From Varibaculum prostatecancerukia (GTDB taxonomy: Bacteria; Actinomycetota; Actinomycetes; Actinomycetales; Actinomycetaceae), in NCBI RefSeq assembly GCF_943169825.2, contig NZ_OW968402.1, forward strand, positions 1,860,001 to 1,924,000: a DNA stretch of 64,000 bases, given 5' to 3'. The position numbers and the translations under genes were made by a program. Under the pieces are notes generated by a model that searched no databases, had not been told where the DNA came from, and was given only the letters and a program-made list of their open reading frames with translations. How positions within the stretch are numbered: position 1 is the first letter of the stretch; each line of letters opens with the position of its first letter. This document shows positions 1 through 7,978 of the stretch, one piece after another.

Positions 1-194
1 CGATTGGATGGATGGATGCTGCCGGCGAGGGCGAATGGGCAATTGCTTTGCGGTGCGCCGAGCGCGACCCGGCTCGCGCAGACACTTATCGCCTGATTGC
101 TGGCGCTGGGATCATGGCAGATTCCGATCCGCAGCGCGAGCTGGCCGAAACCGAAACCAAAATGTCACCCATGCGCCGCGCCCTCCAGGCGTAA
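1..194 (+). CDS. menF: Isochorismate synthase, C-terminal end (partial)
   Basis: This is the last 63 residues of a chorismate-binding enzyme whose 5' part lies outside the window; the reading frame is open from base 3. The visible tail contains GWMDAAGEGEWAIALRC, then AGAGIMADSDP and a final ELAETETKM segment. This is the C-terminal pattern of isochorismate synthases, where the GAGI.ADSDP strand and the following ELxET helix line the active site. MenF converts chorismate to isochorismate, the first committed step of menaquinone synthesis. The gene converges on menD with only six bases between the stop codons, and menD, menC, menB and menE follow, so a MenF role is preferred over salicylate-type or anthranilate-type relatives. 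Confidence 0.88.
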   Translation, partial: IGWMDAAGEGEWAIALRCAERDPARADTYRLIAGAGIMADSDPQRELAETETKMSPMRRALQA

Positions 195-200
195 ACGAAG

Positions 201-2378
201 TTAAAGGGCAGCTAACTCGCGGGCGATTTCCGATTCCAAAGCAGCGCGGCGAGAGCGTAAATCCGGCAAATAAGCGTTAATTTCCACGATTTCACGGCGC
301 GGGGTTTCGCAAAGAATCGCTTTTAGTTCTTCTATGTCTTGGGCGCAGCGGTGATCCCAACCCAGGCCGGCAGCCAGCGCGGAAAGATCGAAATGCTGGG
401 GTGTCAAGAAGTAGCGCTCGAAGATTTCCTGGTCACTAGCCGCACCGTGTTCGAGGGTGGCGAAGATGCGTCCTCCCCCATCGTTAAGTGCCAGCACCTG
501 CACAGTGGGCGCGTCCTCCAACTGCCCAGTGAGCAACCCGGTTAGATCATGTAGACAGGTCAGGTCCCCGGCTATCAGCCGCACCGCGCGCCCGGTGCCA
601 GCAGCCAGTCCCGAGGCAGTCGCGATATTTCCATCAATGCCTGCCAGGCCGCGATTCGCGCAATAGGTAATGCCGCGGTCACCGCGCGCCGCCAGATCAA
701 AAGCACGAATCGTGTTGGAGGCACCGAGCATAGTCAGCGGAGGGGCACAGGAGGCAGTCACCTTTTTCCCCTCCGGTTGTGTCAGCACGCTATTGCCACT
801 CCCCGAGCGGCCCTCATCATCGGCATCCCTCACACTATCGGTGCTGGTCAGGTGGTTAACGCCTTTTTCGCTAGTTTCCCGAGAGGTATCGGGGTCACGA
901 TTAACCCACTCCTCATAGACGTCCTCGTAAATACGGGCGAGGGCATAAGGATCTATCCCCATTTCCAGTTCTCGCAGGTTATCCCCCATTTCCGGGGTAT
1001 CTTCGGGAGTGGCCATGCGGAGGCGGTGGGCAACTTCGTTCGCGGTTTGTCCGCCTTCGTTCGAGGTAGCGAAAACATGATTTTTTATTGCTTCCGAAGG
1101 GGTTGCCTGCGCAGCTACTACTTGCGGAAGTTCACGGGAATCCAGTGCAGCATAGTTGGCGTTTTGCCAAACCGTGACCGCGCGTCGATCTACACAGCGG
1201 CGGTAGGCGCGCTCGACTGCTTTCGCGGCCTCGCGCCAACGCGCCAGCCAGCTAGGACTGGAGGTCGCCGGGAAAACCTTATCCACTTGCCCGGGGGTGG
1301 TAGCTATATATTTTCCGGTCAGGTTAGTTCTCGCCCCCAGGCTAGGCAAGCGGTAAATCGGGATATCCCCTCGGGAAAGCAGGGAACTTACCGGACGCGA
1401 CAAAGTGGCGTGACCGGCTATAATCACCTGCTCAACTTCACCGGTGAGGGCGGGGAGCACTTGCGCCGCGTGCGCGATCTGCACCGGATTGCCGGGGAGC
1501 AAAGTCACCGTCGGTTCTGCCAACACCGGCAGTCCCCATGCTTGCGCCGCCTCTGCGACCTGCGGGAGGCATTGATCCGCTAAAACCACCACCGTTTTTG
1601 CGATTTTTCGGGGAGCTTCTCCCTCACCCTCGACCACTAACTGTATTTTTAGGCGGTTTTCCGAGGAAGGCGCGGTTGCAGCTTCGTCAGCAGCAAGACC
1701 TTGCAGCTCGGCAGGAATCTGCCAGCTGCTGGAGCTGACTAAGGGTGGCGCGAAACATAGATTCAACTGCAACGGGCATAGTTGCCCGCGTTTTTCGGCA
1801 CCCGCACCCCAAGCCTTATCAAAGGCATCGCTAAGACTTTCTTTTACCGTATCCAGGCCATCCTCGCTGGCGTCAATATCTAGCGCCACCGGACAGGCTG
1901 GCTCAAAAATTCCTTGCTGCCAGGTAGTTTGATTCGCGCCAGTTCCGCGAGCGGAGCGGGGGCGATCAGCGGTCACAGCAACCAACGGAATTCCGCAGTG
2001 GAAGGCTTCTAGCATTCCCGCATGCAACTCGGCGACTGCAGTCCCCGAGGTCACTACCAGAGCTACCGGGGTGTAGGCCGCGTCCTCACCCTGATATATT
2101 CCGGATTTCGCCAGCCCCAAAGCGAAGAAAGCCGCAGAGCGTTCATCGAGGCGAACATGGGTGCGGACTACCCCTGCCTGTGCTAACGCTGCCAAAGCAT
2201 AGGTGAGAGGCGCGGATCGGGAGCCGGGGGAAATCACGAAATCGCGCACTCCGGCGCGCACCAACTCGCTAACTGCCAGCCGCGCCAAGGCGGTGGCCGA
2301 TTCTAGGTTTTCTCCGACCGGATCCGGTATTTTTTGGGAGCAACCAGGGGGAGTGGAGGGGAAAGGAACGTCACTCAC
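201..2378 (-). CDS. menD: SEPHCHC synthase MenD with a long insertion
   Basis: ThDP-dependent 2-succinyl-5-enolpyruvyl-6-hydroxy-3-cyclohexene-1-carboxylate synthase, which joins 2-oxoglutarate to isochorismate in menaquinone synthesis. Seen: the SPGSRSAPL substrate motif at residues 50-58, TSGTAVAELHAG at about 110-121, and the cofactor-side motif ANRGLAGIDGN at about 574. At 725 residues it is well above the roughly 550-600 usual for MenD. The excess is mostly between residues 408 and 550, a polar stretch rich in Ser, Glu, Asp and Asn just before the C-terminal ThDP domain. Start is GTG at 2378, overlapping the menC stop as GTGA, so the two are probably translationally coupled. The insertion is in frame and the flanking domains look intact, so I expect a functional enzyme. 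Confidence 0.95.
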   Translation of the reverse strand: MSDVPFPSTPPGCSQKIPDPVGENLESATALARLAVSELVRAGVRDFVISPGSRSAPLTYALAALAQAGVVRTHVRLDERSAAFFALGLAKSGIYQGEDAAYTPVALVVTSGTAVAELHAGMLEAFHCGIPLVAVTADRPRSARGTGANQTTWQQGIFEPACPVALDIDASEDGLDTVKESLSDAFDKAWGAGAEKRGQLCPLQLNLCFAPPLVSSSSWQIPAELQGLAADEAATAPSSENRLKIQLVVEGEGEAPRKIAKTVVVLADQCLPQVAEAAQAWGLPVLAEPTVTLLPGNPVQIAHAAQVLPALTGEVEQVIIAGHATLSRPVSSLLSRGDIPIYRLPSLGARTNLTGKYIATTPGQVDKVFPATSSPSWLARWREAAKAVERAYRRCVDRRAVTVWQNANYAALDSRELPQVVAAQATPSEAIKNHVFATSNEGGQTANEVAHRLRMATPEDTPEMGDNLRELEMGIDPYALARIYEDVYEEWVNRDPDTSRETSEKGVNHLTSTDSVRDADDEGRSGSGNSVLTQPEGKKVTASCAPPLTMLGASNTIRAFDLAARGDRGITYCANRGLAGIDGNIATASGLAAGTGRAVRLIAGDLTCLHDLTGLLTGQLEDAPTVQVLALNDGGGRIFATLEHGAASDQEIFERYFLTPQHFDLSALAAGLGWDHRCAQDIEELKAILCETPRREIVEINAYLPDLRSRRAALESEIARELAAL

Positions 2379-3457
2379 CTACTAGCGACCTCCGCCACAT
2401 CTCGCATTCGCTGAGCCCAACGTTTAACCAGGTCGCGACGGTCATCATTGTCGGGAGCGGAAATTAAATCGGTATTTATTTCTACTTCCTGCACCTCTAG
2501 CTGACCGTCTTTGACCTGCCAAGGCTGACGGGAAACATCGGATTTAAGTAGCTGGCTGGTCGCCAGGCCGCAGGCATGGGGAAGCTGCGCCATCGCGGCG
2601 GCGGCGCGCACCCCCAGTCCGATACCGACTGCGCTATCGACCGCGGAAGAAACCACCACGTCCATGCCACGTTCATTAGCTTTTTCCGCTAAATCAATAA
2701 CCGCGGATACTCCCCCCAAGGGTTGGATTTTCACCACCATCACATCGGCGCAATCTGCTGGCAGGTCAGCGAGAGGATCCGGGGAGCGGCGAATCAACTC
2801 ATCGACCGCGAGCGGCACCGAAGTGGCGGCACGTAACTCCAGCATTTCTTCGGCACTCTTACAGGGCTGCTCCACATATTCCAAACCGCCGGCCGCCTCG
2901 TCTAAGGCGGCGATCGCGGTTTTAGCTTCCGCCAGATTCCACGCGCCATTAGCGTCTACCCGGATCCGATAATCCCCACCGAACTGGTTTTCGAGGGCGG
3001 TGCGTACTGCTTTCACCCGCTGAACGTCATCGGCAAGTTCGGTACCCCGATCTGCAACTTTAATTTTCGCGGTCCGGCATCCGCCGCTTTGCTCTACGAT
3101 TTGCTGGGCGCGCCCCGGGGAAACCACCGGTACAGTCACGTTCACGGGAACGCTGGCTCGCACCGGGTCTGGCAGCTCTTCGGTCAGGGCATTAACCGTT
3201 GACCAAAGCCAACGTTTGGATTCGTGCGGACCATAATCCCAGAACGGCGCGAACTCACCCCAACGATTCCCCGAGCGCAATAACACGCCTTCGCGCACGA
3301 TTATCCGGCGGAAACGGTTTACTAGAGGCAGGGAATAAACTAGCGCCTGGTCGATTTCAATCGGGGGGAACTCGGAATTATCAAAAAGGCTACTGAGGTC
3401 GCTGACTTGCGAAGCCGGTACCTCAACTAGCATTGGAGTGCTGATGTTTCCTGCCAT
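2375..3457 (-). CDS. menC: o-Succinylbenzoate synthase
   Basis: Enolase-superfamily dehydratase that converts SHCHC to o-succinylbenzoate. Visible features of the muconate-lactonizing subgroup: the catalytic lysine pair in TAKIKVAD, a metal ligand in DANGAW, the second ligand in EQP, the third in the AVDE segment, and the second catalytic lysine in KIQPLGG. Length is 360 residues, typical for actinobacterial MenC. The ATG start at 3457 is preceded by an AGGGAAAG ribosome-binding site. It sits between menB, 117 bp upstream, and menD, which overlaps its stop; the three minus-strand genes look like one operon. Confidence 0.95.
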   Translation of the reverse strand: MAGNISTPMLVEVPASQVSDLSSLFDNSEFPPIEIDQALVYSLPLVNRFRRIIVREGVLLRSGNRWGEFAPFWDYGPHESKRWLWSTVNALTEELPDPVRASVPVNVTVPVVSPGRAQQIVEQSGGCRTAKIKVADRGTELADDVQRVKAVRTALENQFGGDYRIRVDANGAWNLAEAKTAIAALDEAAGGLEYVEQPCKSAEEMLELRAATSVPLAVDELIRRSPDPLADLPADCADVMVVKIQPLGGVSAVIDLAEKANERGMDVVVSSAVDSAVGIGLGVRAAAAMAQLPHACGLATSQLLKSDVSRQPWQVKDGQLEVQEVEINTDLISAPDNDDRRDLVKRWAQRMRDVAEVASR

Positions 3458-3574
3458 TACTTTCCCTTAAAACCTCGTATTATCGTTTTACTTCCGAAAA
3501 CGATACTTTTTCGCTTACCACTGCCTATTTCGGTCTTTCTACTTCCTATTGTGGGTCTATTTGCCCTGAAAAAC

Positions 3575-4666
3575 CTAATAGTAGTAGGGGAAGGTTGACC
3601 AATCCGGTTCCCGGTGCTCCAAGAAAGCGCGCCGCCCCTCCTCGGCTTCATCGGTAGTGTAAGCCAGGCGAGTAGCCTCCCCTGCGAATAACTGTTGGCC
3701 TAGTAAACCATCATCTGCCAGGTTAAACGCATATTTTAGCATCCGGATAGCCTGCGGGGATTTACGGGCAATAGTCAGCGCCCACTCTAAGGCCACGGTT
3801 TCTAGCTGCTGGTGTGGAACTGCCGCGTTGACCACTCCCCAATCTGCCGCTTGCCGGGCATCATAGGTGTTCGCCAGGTAAAAGATTTGCCGGGCGCGTT
3901 TGTCCCCGACTTGCCGCGCCAGGAGCGCCGAACCGTATCCGGCATCAAAGCTGCCCACATTCGCGTCGGTTTGTTTAAACCGGGCATGTTCCTGGCTGGC
4001 CAGCGCCAAATCACACACCACCACTAGAGAGTGTCCGCCCCCGGCAGCCCACCCCGGAACCGCGGCGATTACCGGTTTAGGCATCGAGCGAATCAGACGT
4101 TGGACTTCCAAGATGTGCAGTCGTCCGGTACGCGCCAGATCCAGGTTTTGGCGGCGCTGGGAAACTTCCGCGTCCGGATCGGCTCCCTGCTGCTCGTAAC
4201 GATAGCCACCCCGGTCACGAATCCGCTGGTCGCCACCGGAACAAAAACTGTATCCTCCATCGGAGTCGCTAGGACCATTCCCAGTTAAGATCACCGCCGC
4301 CACATCGGCGGCGCTGCGCGCATATTCCAGGCAAGCCAGCAGCTCATCTACGGTATGCGGACGGAAAGCATTGCGCACCTGGGGACGGTCAAAGGCAATC
4401 CGCAAAACCGGCAGCTTCTCCCCATTTTCCCCGCAATCAGCCAATTCGGTGGCCGCAAAGTCATTAAGCTGATAGCGGTCGCGCCCCGGCTTATAGGGTT
4501 TTTGCTTCTCCTGAGCTTCAGATGAGGACGAGGACGCGGAGGCATTCGCACTTCCCGCTTTCACCACCGCCCGATGAAAAGTCAGGTCAGTTAGCTTTTC
4601 AAAGCCGGGAACTGGAATCCACCGTTGCTCATCGAAAGTGTCAGAAACATGTTCAAGCTGGCTCAT
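3575..4666 (-). CDS. menB: 1,4-Dihydroxy-2-naphthoyl-CoA synthase
   Basis: Crotonase-fold enzyme that cyclises o-succinylbenzoyl-CoA. Visible: the oxyanion and substrate loop around YSFCSGGDQRIR, an AAVPGWAAGGGHSL segment, FKQTDANVGSFDAGYG, and the typical menB C-terminal end DWSTFPYYY. It is 363 residues; the excess over the usual roughly 300 is an N-terminal insertion rich in Ser/Ala plus a polar block (about residues 38-80) between the first strand and the RNAF motif. The start ATG at 4666 has a GGGAGT Shine-Dalgarno. It is probably the first gene of menB-menC-menD and is divergent from menE across a region filled with nested inverted repeats. Confidence 0.95.
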   Translation of the reverse strand: MSQLEHVSDTFDEQRWIPVPGFEKLTDLTFHRAVVKAGSANASASSSSSEAQEKQKPYKPGRDRYQLNDFAATELADCGENGEKLPVLRIAFDRPQVRNAFRPHTVDELLACLEYARSAADVAAVILTGNGPSDSDGGYSFCSGGDQRIRDRGGYRYEQQGADPDAEVSQRRQNLDLARTGRLHILEVQRLIRSMPKPVIAAVPGWAAGGGHSLVVVCDLALASQEHARFKQTDANVGSFDAGYGSALLARQVGDKRARQIFYLANTYDARQAADWGVVNAAVPHQQLETVALEWALTIARKSPQAIRMLKYAFNLADDGLLGQQLFAGEATRLAYTTDEAEEGRRAFLEHREPDWSTFPYYY

Positions 4667-4787
4667 ACTCCCACCCTACCCCGAGCACGGTTACCAAGTT
4701 TCCCGCAGTTGTCCGCGCAAGGCAAGAAGTTTTTCCTCGCGTTCTGTGCGCGGGAAGAGAAGTTTTTCCTCCCGCATTATTCCGCGC

Positions 4788-4888
4788 GGAGCCTAGGTTT
4801 TTCCTCCCGCCCAAGAAATTCGGAAAACGTAGCGGCGTTTTCCGAATTCTTATGCCCACCGCACCCACTCGGATAAAACCTAGGCTCC
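4788..4888 (-). repeat. Nested-stem repeat, copy 1
   Basis: Outer arms GGAGCCTAGGTTTT (4788-4801) and AAAACCTAGGCTCC (4875-4888) pair perfectly. Inner arms 4813-4829 and 4836-4851 (core TTCGGAAAACG / CGTTTTCCGAA) pair with one bulge. Between outer and inner stems the two strands do not pair. Read on the minus strand they are ATCCGAGTGGGTGCGGTGGG (then CAT) and GGGCGGGAGG, which recur in the other copies. Confidence 0.75.
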
Positions 4889-4959
4889 ACGCTCGCTGGT
4901 ACCGCCTGCGTAAGGGGCGCAGGGGAAAAAGCTGCCGGAAGATGCGCACTGAGCGTGCG

Positions 4960-5056
4960 GGGGCGGATTTATGCCGAGGGGTAGGCTTCGGGCCTTAAAT
5001 CCGTGAAAATGCCAGAGCATTTTCCGGATTTCGGGGCGCGAGGCAAAATCCGCCCC
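4960..5056 (+). repeat. Nested-stem repeat, copy 2 (diverged)
   Basis: Outer arms GGGGCGGATTT (4960-4970) and AAATCCGCCCC (5046-5056) pair perfectly. Inner arms 4997-5012 and 5017-5031 (core GAAAATGC / GCATTTTC) also pair. The unpaired internal strands are GCCGAGGGGTAGGCTTCGGG and CGGGGCGCGAGGC, recognisable but diverged relatives of the motif in copies 1, 3, 4 and 7. Confidence 0.65.
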
Positions 5057-5162
5057 TGTGCGCGGACGCCTATGGGAGGAAAACTTCTTTCCTTGCGCTT
5101 GAATTGGGATCGCAGGAACTGGCGATAGACTGGGCGCTGACGGCTATTTTCGGAGGTTGGCT

Positions 5163-6875
5163 TTGCGCATTGTTCCCCCACCGAGCACGGACGCTCGGGC
5201 AGCCAGCGAAGTTTTAGCTCCTCAAAGCGGTAATAGCAATAAAGATTTCCAGATTGACAAAGAAGAAAATGCTCCGCAGATCGTCTGGTTGCAAAGCGAA
5301 CCGAACGTAGAGGAAAGACAAGAAGGAAAAACCACGGATTCGGCCTCGCGCCCGCGGCCGCTGATTTTCCTGCCGGTCTCCGATAATCCCGCGCGCGATA
5401 CCTTATTCTTTACCGCGCTGCGCACCGCCCTCTGGCCGGACAAATTTACTTCCCTACCCACTCTTGATTTGTCGGCAGTTGCCGGGCCGGCGAAACCCTT
5501 TTTTGCGCTGCGGATCCTGGCAGATTACCACCCGATATTTTTCCCAGCGCGCACCGAGCATCTGTCCTGCTCTTGGGCTCGCCAGCAAGCATTGCGGCTG
5601 CAGCGCCTGCCTGAACAGGTAAGTTTTATTCTTTCGACTTCCGGTTCTACCAAGCCCGGAGGGCGCCTGGTGGGGATTTCGCTGGCGGCTTTGCGCGCTT
5701 CCCATCAGGCAACCGCCCAGCGCCTCGGGGGTGCCGGCCTCTGGGTGTCGTCGCTCCCTCGGGATCATATTGCCGGTTTCCAAGTGATTGCCCGTGCCTA
5801 CGCGGGGGGAACTGAGCCGGTAACTATCGATATGACCGGTGGTTTTAAGCTCTCTCGCCTGCGGCAGGCTCTGGAAAATATTTCCTCGGCGGGCGTCCCG
5901 ATTTATCTATCGCTAGTTCCCACTCAGCTGACCCGCGCCCTCGCCGATCCAGAAACCCTCGCGGCTCTGCGCCTTTGCTCTGCGATTCTGGTGGGCGGGG
6001 CGCGTATCTCGCCCTCGTTGCTTACCGCCGGGCGCGAACAGGGGTTGAACCTGGTCACCACCTATGGGATGACCGAGACTTGCGGGGGCTGCGTCTATGA
6101 CGGTGTTCCCCTGCCGGGAGTCAAAGCTGCGGTTAACGAGGGCAGGATTTGGCTGTGTACCCCCACTTTGATGAGCGGATATTTAGAGGCAGAATCAGAT
6201 CCTGAAATCCGCGAACTTTCGGGTACAACCTGGCTGGCTACCAATGATGCGGGCAGAATCATTTTTGAGGACAAGGAGACGAGCGCGAGAACCGAAGATG
6301 ACACTTTCTCGGGATCCGAATCGAGTAACCTGCAAACTTTCAGCTCTCCGGGAGTGGAATCCACCAGCAGACAGGCTCAACTAGCAGCAAGCGAGAACAC
6401 TTCGCTTGAGCAAAGCAGCGCGGATTTAAGGCCCAATAAACCACCTCGGGAAGAAGTAGACATCATCGACTCGTCTAGCCGAGCTCACCTAGAGGTGTTA
6501 GGTCGTCTAGATGACACCATTATTTCCGGCGGGGAAAATATCTCCCTACCCCTGGTGACCCGGGCGGCGGAACAGGCGGGATATGGGGGAATAGAGTTCT
6601 GCGGGCTAGCAGATGATGAATGGGGACAGATACTCTGCGCGGTTTTTTCGGCAGCCTCTTTACCCGCCGCGGAACCCGATGATGCCCGAAACCTTGCCCA
6701 TTTAGGCCAGGAGCTACGCGAAGCCCTCAGAAAACAGTTACCACCCTCGCATCTGCCCCGCGCGGTGGCGCTGCTCCCCCACCTCCCCCTACTGCCCAGC
6801 GGAAAATTAGATCACCGCGCCTTGCAAGCGGATGCGCGCGCCGCCGATAGAGAAAACCGCACCTGGCGCAAATAA
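5163..6875 (+). CDS. menE: o-Succinylbenzoate-CoA ligase with low-complexity insertion
   Basis: ANL-superfamily adenylating enzyme that activates o-succinylbenzoate with CoA. Visible: the P-loop-like STSGSTKPGG, the YGMTETCGG adenylate motif, GRLDDTIISGGENI at the hinge, and the catalytic lysine in LLPSGKLDHRAL near the end. A block of about 85 residues rich in Ser/Thr/Glu/Gln sits between the DAGR segment and the hinge and is absent from ordinary MenE. I place the start at TTG 5163 because GGAGG (5152-5156) directly abuts the other possible TTG at 5157. The gene is divergent from menB. A weakly conserved, Ser-rich N-terminus of about 50 residues precedes the enzyme core. Confidence 0.92.
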   Translation: MRIVPPPSTDARAASEVLAPQSGNSNKDFQIDKEENAPQIVWLQSEPNVEERQEGKTTDSASRPRPLIFLPVSDNPARDTLFFTALRTALWPDKFTSLPTLDLSAVAGPAKPFFALRILADYHPIFFPARTEHLSCSWARQQALRLQRLPEQVSFILSTSGSTKPGGRLVGISLAALRASHQATAQRLGGAGLWVSSLPRDHIAGFQVIARAYAGGTEPVTIDMTGGFKLSRLRQALENISSAGVPIYLSLVPTQLTRALADPETLAALRLCSAILVGGARISPSLLTAGREQGLNLVTTYGMTETCGGCVYDGVPLPGVKAAVNEGRIWLCTPTLMSGYLEAESDPEIRELSGTTWLATNDAGRIIFEDKETSARTEDDTFSGSESSNLQTFSSPGVESTSRQAQLAASENTSLEQSSADLRPNKPPREEVDIIDSSSRAHLEVLGRLDDTIISGGENISLPLVTRAAEQAGYGGIEFCGLADDEWGQILCAVFSAASLPAAEPDDARNLAHLGQELREALRKQLPPSHLPRAVALLPHLPLLPSGKLDHRALQADARAADRENRTWRK

Positions 6876-6888
6876 TACGCAAATAAAA

Positions 6889-6955
6889 GGGCTAATGCCC
6901 AAACTGGCATTAGCCCAAAATAAGTAGAGGCGGCGAGGAAAACCCCGCCGCCTCT
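6889..6955 (-). terminator. Tandem hairpin terminators between menE and the lipoprotein gene
   Basis: Two hairpins: GGGCTAATGCC (6889-6899) with GGCATTAGCCC (6906-6916), 11 bp perfect, followed on the minus strand by CTTTTATTT; and AGAGGCGGCG (6926-6935) with CGCCGCCTCT (6946-6955). They lie between convergent menE and the lipoprotein/trpB relic. The second hairpin is nearly identical to the one behind trpB2 at 32586-32620. Confidence 0.8.
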
Positions 6956-6971
6956 AAACCTAAAGTTTCCT

Positions 6972-7046
6972 TTAGCCTTTTAGTACCTGGTGCAAGGCCG
7001 CCAAATCCAGCGCCCTGTCACCAGATAGGCTCCAATCATCGCCAGC
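6972..7046 (-). pseudogene. Relic of a second trpB-like gene, 3' end only
   Basis: In the minus frame ending at the TAA 6972-6974, the sequence reads AGDDWSLSGDRALDLAALHQ then VLKG. The C-terminus of the intact trpB2 at 32633-33937 reads AGDDQVVLIGLSGNGVLDLA then AYHQVLEK. The DNA aligns well over about 75 bases with one 12-base gap, and the hairpin that follows is the same in both places. No upstream part of trpB is present; the lipoprotein gene takes its place and its stop codon falls at the edge of this relic. I infer a duplicated or displaced trpB whose body was lost. Confidence 0.7.
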
Positions 7047-7881
7047 CGGGATCGCCTTCACCCGCGCAGGGGTTGGAATCCTGTTGAACATTGCTATTTT
7101 GCTGTTGATTGTTGCTAGATTGCGATTGTTGCTTCGGAGCAGGCGGGTTGTAATTCTGAGTTTTCGACTGCTGCGCATTCTTTTGCGCTGCAGCCTGCTC
7201 AGCTGCTGCTTGTTCCGCTGCAGCTTTTTCTGCTGCCTCTTTCTTCTCCGCAGCTTCCTTTTCTGCTGCTTCCTTATAGGCTTGAGCTTTTTCTGCCGCC
7301 GCCTTTAGAGCCTTCTGAGATTCTAGAGTGTTAAACTTTTCGCCCTTCTTGGTTTCGCCCGCGAAATAAACCAAATCGGATTCAGCATCGAAGCGCAGTT
7401 CTGATTTCTCTAAAGTTGCCAGGGTTTCTATCGGAAGCTGATTAACCTCATGTTTTTCTTCTTCAGAGAAGCTCAGCGACAGATCAATAAGATGCCGCTC
7501 ATTTACTTTCGCCGCATTCGGATCGCCATCTTTTTCCACCGCATCTTTGGTGTCTTTCTTGTATTTTGCGGGAATATTGAGTTCAGCTAGCCTCTTGTTC
7601 ATAAACTCTGAACCTTTAGAAAAATCTAGTTTAGAGAACTCACCCTCACCTGATTGCCGAATAGAAACTTCTTTAATCGACTTACCGGTTTTGTTCCTTA
7701 ATAAGGTTTTAATTGCACCTTTGCCAGTCTTGCCAATAACCACGCTGGCAGTCTGTTCCTCTTGCGGAGCTTTTGCTTTCTTGGAATCACTGGCGGAGCA
7801 TCCAGTGAAAGCAAACATTAGACCTAAAGCGCTCAACACCAAAACAATTTTTTTAGCGCTACTTCTAAGCATAGACACCAT
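7036..7881 (-). CDS. Secreted lipoprotein with Ala/Glu/Lys-rich coiled-coil tail
   Basis: 281 residues starting MVSMLRSSAKKIVLVLSALG with a lipobox FTGC at about residues 25-28, so probably lipidated and surface-exposed. The middle (about 45-185) is a mixed, charged domain that I do not recognise. From about 185 a low-complexity helix of AAEKEAAEKKEAAEKAAAEQ type runs into a Gln/Asn/Ser-rich tail ending CAGEGDPGWR. That last part is encoded across the start of the trpB relic in a different frame, so the natural C-terminus may have been lost or added by the rearrangement. RBS GAAAGG precedes the ATG at 7881. Function unknown. Confidence 0.75.
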   Translation of the reverse strand: MVSMLRSSAKKIVLVLSALGLMFAFTGCSASDSKKAKAPQEEQTASVVIGKTGKGAIKTLLRNKTGKSIKEVSIRQSGEGEFSKLDFSKGSEFMNKRLAELNIPAKYKKDTKDAVEKDGDPNAAKVNERHLIDLSLSFSEEEKHEVNQLPIETLATLEKSELRFDAESDLVYFAGETKKGEKFNTLESQKALKAAAEKAQAYKEAAEKEAAEKKEAAEKAAAEQAAAEQAAAQKNAQQSKTQNYNPPAPKQQSQSSNNQQQNSNVQQDSNPCAGEGDPGWR

Positions 7882-7978
7882 TTCTAGCCTTTCTAAACGT
7901 TCCTAAACTCAATTTTTTATTATCTAACATTTTGGGAAAGTATCCTATCGGCTCTCCCAATTCATCTACATTTAGTTG

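Larger units (their letters stand above)
4715..5098. repeat. Outer inverted repeat bracketing two nested-stem elements
   Basis: The stretch 4715-4738 (GCGCAAGGCAAGAAG then TTTTTCCTC) is matched by its reverse complement at 5076-5098 with few mismatches. The pair encloses elements 4788-4888 and 4960-5056. A further partial copy of the left arm (AGAAGTTTTTCCTC) lies at 4759-4772. The arrangement looks like later copies inserted inside an earlier one, or repeated growth of one palindrome. It fills the whole space between the divergent menB and menE genes, and no protein-coding gene is evident there. Confidence 0.6.

Noticed and set aside
777-1583. 268-residue plus-strand frame opposite menD
   Set aside because: It lies fully inside menD on the other strand and shows no domain; MenD motifs on both sides confirm the minus-strand frame.
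4653-4998. Short overlapping frames in the menB-menE gap
   Set aside because: They are made of the palindromic repeats and are rich in Pro/Arg; similar 'proteins' appear from the other repeat copies.
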